DNA of 64,000 bases from Lachnospiraceae bacterium (GTDB lineage: Bacteria; Bacillota; Clostridia; Lachnospirales; Lachnospiraceae). Positions 34,987 through 42,872 of this stretch are shown one piece after another. Both the position numbers and the translations under genes were made by a program. Positions within the stretch are counted from its first letter, which is position 1. Each line of letters starts with the position of its first letter. The stretch spans positions 1-64,000 of the forward strand of contig JAILNQ010000054.1 of NCBI GenBank assembly GCA_024691425.1. The letters are read 5' to 3'. The notes beneath the pieces are model-generated. The model was given only the letters and a program-made list of their open reading frames with translations. It made no database searches and was not told the DNA's origin.

Positions 34987-37727
34987 ATCTTTCCGCCAAG
35001 GATTTTTTACTGTTCGTCTTTCATGAAAAAGGGGCATACGGAAATGAAAAGGAGATATACAAGCTCGTCTGTGAAGCCTCGATAAAGAAGATGCGCGTTG
35101 CCGCACCGATCGTCATATTCGTCGGGATACTCATGCTCATAAGGTCATTCGCAAGATCGGAAGCCTACGGAGAATATCTGCTGAGATACAGATGCATGTA
35201 TCTGCTGCTCATCGCGCTGATGCTGGTAGTTCTGGCCATGCTCGCATATATCAGGCGGGATTTTGAACAGAGATTCAAGATACTGAAGTGGTTCAATCCA
35301 TTGCTTGCATTTTCACTTATCATGTGGGCTATCGGAATGGCCATCCTCGGTTCGCTTCATACGGGCATGCCGCTTCCGAATCTGTACAGGCTCGTCGCAC
35401 TGGCGATCCCGCTATGTGTTTACATGCACCCCCTTGCATATGTCGGAATAGCCGTTGTTACTGATTTTCTCATGATGGGTTCGCTTATGTATTTCGGCAA
35501 CGATCTCGTACAGAGATCTGCAGGCAGCGGGACTATTCTTCCGATGCTCATAGTCCGCGTCGCGCTCGTTGTTTCGTTCTATTATCTGGAATTCTCCGTA
35601 AGAGAAAGGATCATTACTTACGAGGCTCAGAAGAAGGAGATAAGCGACCTCAATAATGCGCAGAACAGGTTCTTCTCAAGCATGAGCCATGAGATCAGGA
35701 CTCCGATAAATACGATAATAGGCCTCAACGAGATGATACTGCGCGAGAAGGTGTCGGATGAGGTCGCAGAGGATGCCGCGAACATACGTGCCGCCAGCAA
35801 CATGCTCCTTCACGTAATAAACGACATACTTGATATGTCCAAGATAAGGTCAGGACAGATGAAGCTCACTCCCGTGGCGTACCGTCCGGGGGATATGCTT
35901 TCCGAGATAGTCGGAATGCTGTGGATGCGCTGCCAGGAGAAAGGGCTCGAATTCCACGTTGAGATTTCTCCTGACATACCTTCGGAGCTTTTCGGAGACG
36001 AGGTGAGGATCAAACAGGTCCTGATGAACATACTCAATAATGCTATCAAGTATACGAAGAAAGGATCGATCACGCTCACGATCGAATGCACCGGTATCAG
36101 TGATGGAAAAGCGGATATCATATATTCGGTGAAGGATACCGGTGTTGGAATAAAGAAGGAAAGCATTCCGCATCTTTTCACTGCGTTCAAACGTGTTGAT
36201 GAGGAAGAAAACCGCTATATCGAAGGTACCGGACTCGGGCTTTCGATCGTAAAAGAGCTTACCGACCTTATGGGCGGTAAGGTTTCGGTCAACAGCGTTT
36301 ATACGCAGGGTTCGACTTTCGTCGTCGAGATTCCGCAGACCGTTACCGACTATTCTACGATCGGCAACATCAACTTCGAAGAAAAGCACAAAGCCAACAC
36401 ATCCGGCAGTTACCGCAGCAGCTTCGAGGCGCCTGAGGCGAACATTCTCGCCGTGGATGATAACGTATCAAACCTCATGGTCGTAAAGAAGCTTCTGCGC
36501 GATACGAAGGTTATGATCGATACTGCCGAGAACGGCGTGCAGGCTCTTGAACTTACGCTCGAGAAAACATATGATGTGATCTTCATGGACCATCTCATGC
36601 CCGAGATGGACGGAATAGAGTGTCTACGAAAAATCAGGAGTCAGACCGGCGGAGCCTCCAAGTCCGCGAAAGTCATCGCTCTTACAGCGAACGGCGGAAG
36701 CGAGATGAGAAAGCTGTATGCGGACGAGGGCTTTGACGGTTATCTCATAAAGCCCGTGAATGCCGAGGAACTTGAAGCCGAACTGATGAGGCTTCTGCCG
36801 AAATCGAAAGTAAGCGTTTCGCACAGTCAGGATAATATTCTCGAGAACAGCATGTCCTGGCTCGATGAGAGCAAGAAGAGGAATCTTATAGCGATAACAT
36901 CCGAGAGCGTTGCCGATATTCCCAAGTCTCTTCTTTCGGAATACAATATCGCTATAATTCCGCATAAGGTTGAGACTGAAGACGGAATATTCTGTGACGG
37001 TGATGAGATCGATTCCGACGGTCTTCTCGACTATATGACCGACAAGCATGTCGCCAGAACACATGCACCTTCGGCCAAGGAATACGAGGATTTCTTTGCA
37101 AAGGCGATATCGAAGGCGAGCAATGTCATACATATAAACCTGTCAAGCTATATAAATAACAGCGGATATTCCGACGCGTTTGAAGGTGCGGTCGCATTCA
37201 ATAACGTTACCGTATTTGATTCGCATCATCTTTCTAGCGGACTCGGCCTCATTGTCCTTATGGCCTGCCGGTACGTCTCTGAAGGGCTGTCGGTCGATGA
37301 GATCATAAACAATCTGACGTATGACAGGAAACGGGTTCAGACCAGTTTCATAGTTGACAACCTCGATCATCTCGCAAACTCCGGCCAGGTCAGCACAAGG
37401 CTCGCGGCAATAGGGAATGCGATGCTGTTCCATCCCGTCTTGGACATGAAGAACGGCAGGCTTGTGACATACAGATTCTATTTCGGCTCCAGGGCATATG
37501 CATGGAAGAGGTACATCAACTCCACGCTCGGATCCGTCTCCGACATAGATACCGAGATGCTTTTCGTGACATATGTCGGCCTGACGCAGAAGGATCTCGA
37601 CTTTATAAGAGAACTCGTTGAGAAGAGAGTAGTGTTCAAGCAAATTTATTTCCAGAAGGCATCCCCGACCATAGCTGTTAACTCAGGTCCCGGAACATTC
37701 GGACTTCTGTTTGTAAGGAAGATATGA
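34983..37727 (+). CDS. Hybrid histidine kinase-receiver fused to a DegV domain
   Basis: A 914-residue protein: about six N-terminal membrane helices, HisKA (His236 in MSHEIRTP), HATPase (DTGVGIK, GTGLGLS), receiver (Asp536 in FMDHLMPEMDG), then a complete DegV/EDD domain from about residue 634 to the end (AITSESVADIP, VFDSHHLSSGLGL, VDNLDHLANSGQVS, LFHPVLDMKNG). DegV proteins bind fatty acids and act as FakB in fatty-acid phosphorylation. Here the domain sits after the receiver, so lipid binding may feed into the relay. The acyltransferase gene starts five bases later. Confidence 0.88.
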   Translation: MNLSAKDFLLFVFHEKGAYGNEKEIYKLVCEASIKKMRVAAPIVIFVGILMLIRSFARSEAYGEYLLRYRCMYLLLIALMLVVLAMLAYIRRDFEQRFKILKWFNPLLAFSLIMWAIGMAILGSLHTGMPLPNLYRLVALAIPLCVYMHPLAYVGIAVVTDFLMMGSLMYFGNDLVQRSAGSGTILPMLIVRVALVVSFYYLEFSVRERIITYEAQKKEISDLNNAQNRFFSSMSHEIRTPINTIIGLNEMILREKVSDEVAEDAANIRAASNMLLHVINDILDMSKIRSGQMKLTPVAYRPGDMLSEIVGMLWMRCQEKGLEFHVEISPDIPSELFGDEVRIKQVLMNILNNAIKYTKKGSITLTIECTGISDGKADIIYSVKDTGVGIKKESIPHLFTAFKRVDEEENRYIEGTGLGLSIVKELTDLMGGKVSVNSVYTQGSTFVVEIPQTVTDYSTIGNINFEEKHKANTSGSYRSSFEAPEANILAVDDNVSNLMVVKKLLRDTKVMIDTAENGVQALELTLEKTYDVIFMDHLMPEMDGIECLRKIRSQTGGASKSAKVIALTANGGSEMRKLYADEGFDGYLIKPVNAEELEAELMRLLPKSKVSVSHSQDNILENSMSWLDESKKRNLIAITSESVADIPKSLLSEYNIAIIPHKVETEDGIFCDGDEIDSDGLLDYMTDKHVARTHAPSAKEYEDFFAKAISKASNVIHINLSSYINNSGYSDAFEGAVAFNNVTVFDSHHLSSGLGLIVLMACRYVSEGLSVDEIINNLTYDRKRVQTSFIVDNLDHLANSGQVSTRLAAIGNAMLFHPVLDMKNGRLVTYRFYFGSRAYAWKRYINSTLGSVSDIDTEMLFVTYVGLTQKDLDFIRELVEKRVVFKQIYFQKASPTIAVNSGPGTFGLLFVRKI

Positions 37728-37731
37728 CGAT

Positions 37732-38772
37732 ATGACTGAAAACGTTTCAGAAAAGAAAGGCCGCGAGAGCGGCCCGGACCTTATCAGAACTATTGCGTGC
37801 TTCTTTGTTGTAGGTGCGCATTTCTATCTTAACATGGATTACTATCAGGAACCGATGGCGGGGACGAAGATGTTCATCATGACAACTCTTCGGTGGCTCT
37901 TCGTGACGGCGGTTCCGCTGTTCTTCATGCTCACGGGCTATTTCAAGAAGAACAAGAAGGCGGACAGGAACCATTATATGGCAGCCGTTCCGCTCATTTT
38001 TTCGTACGTTGCTGTCTCGGTCATGAAGATGCTTCTGTACAACAGGATATACGGGAAGATTTACAGCTTCGGCGATATGCTGAAAAATCTCGGCAACTAT
38101 CAGATCGCCTGGTACATGGGGCTTTACCTCTGTGTATTCCTTCTCATTCCGTTCCTCAATAAGGGATGGTATGCTCTCAGCGAAAAAGAGCAGAACATTC
38201 TCATAGCGACACTCGTATTTCTCTGCACAGTCTATCCGGTGCTGAAATACATAGCGCCTGCATATTTTACCGGTATATATCCGGTTCTGTTCTATTTTCT
38301 CGGGATCGCGGTAAGAGACAGGAGATGGAGGGCAAACAGGCTTGTTCTTGCGGCTGTTCTTTTTGTCACGCTTCTTGCGGAAGGCTTCATCAGCATGAAA
38401 TTCACTTCGACCGGAGTGTTCGACTGGAACCTCATATCAGTATCAGACGGCACATACGGAACGTTTTTCATATCCGTATGCACCGTCTGCATATTTCTTC
38501 TTCTTTATGATGTTAAGATCGGCTCGAAAATCATAAGCCGGATACTGGCATCGGTAAGCGCCGTTTCGTTTGAGATATACCTGTTCGCGGGAGCCTACGA
38601 CGCGATCATCTACCAGTACGTCAAAAAGCATGTGCAGGGTGCGGTGAATGCATTCTGGTGGTTTTTCATCACCGTTCCGGCAAGTTTTCTCTGCGCATAC
38701 ATTTCATCCATAATCTTCACGCGGATACGCGATCTGATCCTAAGAATTCCCGGGCGCTTTTCTCGCAGTTGA
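37732..38772 (+). CDS. Membrane acyltransferase (acyltransferase 3 family)
   Basis: A 346-residue protein with about 10 helices. The N-terminal DLIRTIACFFVVGAHF, with its conserved Arg and His, is the signature of acyltransferase 3 (OatA/WecH-like) proteins, which move acetyl or other acyl groups onto cell-surface sugars. It lies five bases after the kinase-DegV gene and probably belongs to its operon. Its 3' end overlaps the convergent gene at 38740 by 33 bases. Confidence 0.85.
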   Translation: MTENVSEKKGRESGPDLIRTIACFFVVGAHFYLNMDYYQEPMAGTKMFIMTTLRWLFVTAVPLFFMLTGYFKKNKKADRNHYMAAVPLIFSYVAVSVMKMLLYNRIYGKIYSFGDMLKNLGNYQIAWYMGLYLCVFLLIPFLNKGWYALSEKEQNILIATLVFLCTVYPVLKYIAPAYFTGIYPVLFYFLGIAVRDRRWRANRLVLAAVLFVTLLAEGFISMKFTSTGVFDWNLISVSDGTYGTFFISVCTVCIFLLLYDVKIGSKIISRILASVSAVSFEIYLFAGAYDAIIYQYVKKHVQGAVNAFWWFFITVPASFLCAYISSIIFTRIRDLILRIPGRFSRS

Positions 38773-39174
38773 TCCGTTTGCAAGATCCACACCGCCTGCC
38801 TGGCAGTTACGTCTGTGGAACTGCTCGAGAAGCCTTGCATCGCAATGACTTGCATGCTCTATCTTCAGATCGAACATCTCGCTCGTTGCCTTGAACGCCT
38901 TATGCTCATCACGGAGCTGCTGCGCAAGCCAGTCATTGGCTTTGTCATCGCAAAGAACAGAAGAGTTCTTCTTATCGCCCATGTCGCGGCTCACGCTCAC
39001 TATGTCCCCATGAGGCTTATAATTCGTGTATTTCGGAGCGGAGGGCTTTGCATTCGCCCGCCTCGTCGGCGCAAACTGGCTCTTCTGCTCAGAGGAAGCG
39101 TTCATTTTCAACGACCGTTTTATGAACAGAAAGAAGATTCCGACTATAATTATAACCGATACTAAACCGCTCAT
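38740..39174 (-). CDS. Single-helix membrane protein downstream of SPFH gene
   Basis: A 144-residue protein with one N-terminal helix (VSVIIIVGIFFLFI) and a basic, polar cytoplasmic part. The start overlaps the SPFH stop by four bases, so the two are co-translated. No family is recognised; in many bacteria SPFH genes are paired with NfeD membrane proteins, and this small protein occupies that place without NfeD features. Its 3' end overlaps the acyltransferase gene on the other strand. Confidence 0.6.
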   Translation of the reverse strand: MSGLVSVIIIVGIFFLFIKRSLKMNASSEQKSQFAPTRRANAKPSAPKYTNYKPHGDIVSVSRDMGDKKNSSVLCDDKANDWLAQQLRDEHKAFKATSEMFDLKIEHASHCDARLLEQFHRRNCQAGGVDLANGSTARKAPGNS

Positions 39175-40061
39175 GATTTAGCACTCTCCGAAAGTGCGGT
39201 TATCGCACCGGCAAGGTTTGCAAGGTCAGACGGCACGATAACTTTCGTGGCCTGTCCGTCGGCCATCTTTGCAACTGCATCAAATGACTGAAGCGTAAGG
39301 TACTGCTTTGTAGGATTGGCTTCATTGATGAGTCTGATACCCTCGGCTTTTGCCTTCTGAACTGCAAGCAGAGCTTCGGCTTCACCTTCGGCTTCGCGTA
39401 TGCGCTGTTCTTTGACGGCCTCTGCACGGAGTATTGCCGCCTGCTTTTCACCTTCTGCAAGAGTGATGGCGGACTGCTTCTTACCTTCAGCTGTAAGGAT
39501 CGCTTCACGTTTCTCACGCTCGGCTCTCATCTGCTTCTCCATCGCATCCTGTATGGACTGCGGAGGCATGATGTTCTTGACTTCGACACGGCTTACTTTG
39601 ATTCCCCATTTATCAGTCGCTTCATCAAGTATCGCGGTGATCTGCGAGTTGATATCGTCACGGCTCGTGAGAGTCTCATCGAGCGTCATGCTTCCGATTA
39701 TGTTACGGAGCGTCGTTGCTGAAAGATTCTCTATAGCGGCTATGGGACGCTCAACTCCGTATGTGAAGAGCTTTGCATCGAATACAGAGAAGAATACGAC
39801 CGAGTCAACCATCATCGTAACGTTATCCTTCGTGATAACGGGCTGAGGTTCGAAATCCGCAACCTGTTCCTTTAATGAAACCTTCTTGACGATCCTGTAG
39901 AAGAACGGGACCTTGAAGTGGAGTCCGGCAGCCCAGGAGCTATGGTATTTTCCGAGAAATTCCACTACCCACGCATTCGCCTGCGGAACGATGCAGATGC
40001 ATCTTACGCAGAAGATGATGATGATAAAAAGGACAATAAGAAAAGCTATTAATTCTTGCAT
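39171..40061 (-). CDS. SPFH/stomatin family membrane scaffold protein
   Basis: A 296-residue protein: N-terminal helix (about 3-22), SPFH domain (about 25-185; QPVITKDNVTMMVD, TLDETLTSRDDIN), then a long Ala/Glu-rich coiled coil (AEREKREAILTAEGKKQSA) and a hydrophobic end. These features match the QmcA/stomatin type that forms membrane rings and organises microdomains. ATG at 40061 has GGAG seven bases upstream; the longer frame is not used. Divergent from the lipid kinase gene across 63 bases. Confidence 0.88.
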   Translation of the reverse strand: MQELIAFLIVLFIIIIFCVRCICIVPQANAWVVEFLGKYHSSWAAGLHFKVPFFYRIVKKVSLKEQVADFEPQPVITKDNVTMMVDSVVFFSVFDAKLFTYGVERPIAAIENLSATTLRNIIGSMTLDETLTSRDDINSQITAILDEATDKWGIKVSRVEVKNIMPPQSIQDAMEKQMRAEREKREAILTAEGKKQSAITLAEGEKQAAILRAEAVKEQRIREAEGEAEALLAVQKAKAEGIRLINEANPTKQYLTLQSFDAVAKMADGQATKVIVPSDLANLAGAITALSESAKS

Positions 40062-40108
40062 TGTCTTTCTCCTTTCAGACAAAAAATATGGATATATTAT
40101 ACCATATA

Positions 40109-40124
40109 TGATAGAATTTTTCTT
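40109..40124 (+). promoter_or_regulatory. Extended -10 of a probable leaderless mRNA
   Basis: TGATAGAAT (extended -10) ends seven bases before ATG 40125, with no Shine-Dalgarno sequence between. The -35 region is weak. Confidence 0.5.
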
Positions 40125-41006
40125 ATGAAAAATCTGCTGTTCATATACAATCCGAAGGCCGGAAAGGCCAGCATCGGCAACCATGTCGGTGATATAGTGG
40201 ATATTTTCACGAAGAGCGGATACAGAGTTACGGTCTATCCGACTCAGTGCCAGGGCGACGGCGAAGTGGCCGCTACGCAGTATGCGTCTGAATATGACCG
40301 GATCGTGTGCGCCGGAGGCGACGGGACACTAGACGAGATCGTAACGGGGATAATGTCAGCAGGCGTAAAAGTTCCGATAGGATATCTTCCGACAGGCTCG
40401 ACGAATGATTTTGCCAGAAGTCTCGGGATTCCGAGAATGATAAGAAAAGCGGCGTTGACCGCATCTTCGGACAGGACATTTCGATGCGACATAGGGAGGT
40501 TTAATTCCAGATACTTCGTATATGTCGCCGCTTTCGGGCTTTTTACGGACGTAACATATGAAACGGATCAGGGCATGAAGAATATTTTCGGATATACGGC
40601 ATACCTTGCCGAGGCAGTAAAAAGGCTTCCGAACGCCCGGTCCATCCCCCTTAAGATAAGGTATGATGATGAAGAGATCATCGGCAGTTTCATAGTCGGG
40701 CTCATCATGAACTCAGATTCGGTCGGCGGCATCAAAGCCATTCCGGGGCCTGACGTCAAGCTCGATGACGGTTTTTTCGAGGTCATGCTCGTGAAAGAGT
40801 GGGAGAATTTATTCGAATTCAATTCGATCGCGCCCGCTATACTCGACCGAAGGAAAAAATCAGATAATGTCATCTGTTTCAAATGCTCAAGGATTACGAT
40901 AGAATCCGATGAACCTATTCCGTGGAATCTCGACGGCGAATTCGGCGGAATGGTGGATCAGGCGGAAATAACAAATATGCGCGAAGCGGCGGAGTTTGTC
41001 ATATGA
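40125..41006 (+). CDS. Diacylglycerol/lipid kinase (DgkB/YegS family)
   Basis: A 293-residue kinase with the NAD/DAGK fold: NPKAGK at the N-terminus, CAGGDGTLDEIV for nucleotide binding and PTGSTNDFARSLG. It phosphorylates diacylglycerol or a similar lipid, in lipid recycling at the inner membrane face. No ribosome binding site precedes ATG 40125, matching the leaderless promoter. It overlaps the patatin gene by four bases. Confidence 0.88.
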   Translation: MKNLLFIYNPKAGKASIGNHVGDIVDIFTKSGYRVTVYPTQCQGDGEVAATQYASEYDRIVCAGGDGTLDEIVTGIMSAGVKVPIGYLPTGSTNDFARSLGIPRMIRKAALTASSDRTFRCDIGRFNSRYFVYVAAFGLFTDVTYETDQGMKNIFGYTAYLAEAVKRLPNARSIPLKIRYDDEEIIGSFIVGLIMNSDSVGGIKAIPGPDVKLDDGFFEVMLVKEWENLFEFNSIAPAILDRRKKSDNVICFKCSRITIESDEPIPWNLDGEFGGMVDQAEITNMREAAEFVI

Positions 41007-41848
41007 CGGGACTTGTACTTGAAGGCGGAGCGATGCGCGGGATTTTCACCGCAGGTGTGCTCGATGTCTTCATGGAAAACGGCATCAGGTTTGATAATGT
41101 GATCGGCGTTAGCGCCGGTGCCTGCTTCGGCTGCAATTATGTATCGGGGCAGATCGGCAGGACGATCCGCTATAACATGAAATATGCGAAGGACAAGAGA
41201 TACTGCAGCGTCTCTTCGCTGATCCGTACCGGAGATATGTTCGGTGCGCAGTTCTGTTACCACACGCTTCCGATGGAGCTTGATAAGTTTGATGAAGGCG
41301 CTTTCATACAATCCGGCATTCCTTTTTATGTTGTCGTTACCGACGTGGAAACGGGTGAGGCCGGGTACCATCAGATGAAGGATGCAAGCTACGAAGAGCT
41401 TGAATGGATGCGCGCCAGCTCGTCAATGCCGCTCGTGTCCAACATCGTTACTATAGACGGCGGAAAATATCTCGACGGCGGGATTTCCGACTCGATACCT
41501 CTTAAGGCATCTGAGGCACTTGGCTGCGAGAGAAATGTCACCATCCTCACAAAGCCGCGCGGATACCGCAAGGAACAGGACAGGACGCTGCCGCTCATAA
41601 AGCTTAAATACAGGGATTATCCGAATCTTGTTAAGGCTATGTCCGTAAGGCACATCGCTTACAATGAGCAGTTTGAATACTGCTTAAGACAGGAAAAAGC
41701 AGGAAGCAATTTCGTGATCTGTCCGAAATCGCCTCTGCCGCTCGGCCATGTTTGCCATGATCCTCTCGTCATGCGCGAGACGTATGAGATAGGACGGAGC
41801 GAGGCGAACGAGCTGATGCCGGCGCTTCTGCGTTTCCTGGGAATATAA
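41003..41848 (+). CDS. Patatin-like phospholipase
   Basis: A 281-residue serine esterase. Anion hole EGGAMRG (7-13), nucleophile Ser37 in GVSAG, and the catalytic aspartate in YLDGGISDSIP complete the patatin Ser-Asp dyad. It resembles the YjjU-type patatins of Firmicutes. It is translationally coupled to the lipid kinase through an ATGA overlap, suggesting linked lipid turnover. No signal peptide. Confidence 0.88.
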   Translation: MTGLVLEGGAMRGIFTAGVLDVFMENGIRFDNVIGVSAGACFGCNYVSGQIGRTIRYNMKYAKDKRYCSVSSLIRTGDMFGAQFCYHTLPMELDKFDEGAFIQSGIPFYVVVTDVETGEAGYHQMKDASYEELEWMRASSSMPLVSNIVTIDGGKYLDGGISDSIPLKASEALGCERNVTILTKPRGYRKEQDRTLPLIKLKYRDYPNLVKAMSVRHIAYNEQFEYCLRQEKAGSNFVICPKSPLPLGHVCHDPLVMRETYEIGRSEANELMPALLRFLGI

Positions 41849-41872
41849 ATATTTACAGGGGTTTTACCGTTT

Positions 41873-42871
41873 ATGAAAAAATCATTGATACTTATAGTTT
41901 TTACCATGGTGCTTGCCATAGGAAGCACATGTATTGCCTATGCCGACGTTGCCGTTCCAACACCGGCTCCGACAATTGTTCCGGAACCGACGGTTGCTCC
42001 GACACCGGTTCCAACTGAAGCACCAACACCGACGCCAGTGGTGGCACCTTCAACGGTTCCCGTTGAAGCTGCAGATCCGACACCGGAACCTACACCAGAG
42101 GCGGCGCCCGCAGTTCAGCCTCTCAAGACGGTCGATCTCGTGATTTTCGCAGGACAGAGCAATATGTCCGGCAGAGGCGGTAATGCGGCAGCCGCACCGG
42201 CAGTTGCGGTAGATACAGGCTATGAATTCAGATACGGAACGTGTCCTACGGGAATGTATCCGATGACAGAGCCGTTCGGGATATACTCAAACGGATATCT
42301 GTGCGATCTTCCGGCACTTCGCGGCGGATCTCTTGCATCGGCATTCATGAACACGTATTATAACAGTACGGGAGTGCCTGTACTCGCATTTTCGGCCGCA
42401 AGGGGCGGATCATCGATCGGTTACTGGCAGGGTGCTGAAGTGCAGGGAGAACTTTCGCAGAAATATGATATGATAAAGGCATGGTGCAACTCCAATCACG
42501 TAGCCATCCGCAGATCATACGTTGTATGGCTCCAGGGCGAGACGGACGGAGTGGCGAACATCGCCATGAACGATTACAAGGTCGGACTTTCGAATGTTTT
42601 CGCGAATCTGTTCGCAAAGGGTCTTGATCAGGTGTTCGTTATAACGATCGGACGATATGCAGGGCTTCCGGGAACCTATGATAATGTCATCGCGGCACAG
42701 ATAGAGCTGTGCGCGCAGGATCCGCGCTTTTCGCTCGGGTCGGATGCGCTCAGAAATCTTCCCGAGACTTATCTTACGGACGGATGCCATTACAATCAGG
42801 CGGCGCTCAACATTGCCGGCAGCCAGTGTGCGAATGCGGCAGCGGCAAGATCGAAAATGATGGGGAACTGA
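41873..42871 (+). CDS. Secreted SGNH/sialate-O-acetylesterase-like carbohydrate esterase
   Basis: A 332-residue secreted protein: signal peptide ending near YADVA, a Pro/Thr-rich linker (about 27-82, repeats of PTP/EPT) and an SGNH esterase domain with the SASA/CE6 motifs GQSNMSG (Ser96), WLQGETD and DGCH (Asp303, His306). It probably removes acetyl groups from plant or host glycans outside the cell. No anchor is seen, so it is free or linker-bound to the wall. The LacI-sensor cyclase starts one base after the stop. Confidence 0.8.
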   Translation: MKKSLILIVFTMVLAIGSTCIAYADVAVPTPAPTIVPEPTVAPTPVPTEAPTPTPVVAPSTVPVEAADPTPEPTPEAAPAVQPLKTVDLVIFAGQSNMSGRGGNAAAAPAVAVDTGYEFRYGTCPTGMYPMTEPFGIYSNGYLCDLPALRGGSLASAFMNTYYNSTGVPVLAFSAARGGSSIGYWQGAEVQGELSQKYDMIKAWCNSNHVAIRRSYVVWLQGETDGVANIAMNDYKVGLSNVFANLFAKGLDQVFVITIGRYAGLPGTYDNVIAAQIELCAQDPRFSLGSDALRNLPETYLTDGCHYNQAALNIAGSQCANAAAARSKMMGN

Positions 42872-42872
42872 A

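Noticed and set aside
38740-38772. Convergent gene overlap as evidence that one gene is false
   Set aside because: Both frames have independent support (acyltransferase family; coupling to SPFH), and a 33-base tail overlap is common in compact genomes.
41934-42120. Possible tandem DNA repeat array
   Set aside because: It is the Pro/Thr-rich linker of a secreted esterase; the repetition is in the coding sequence.
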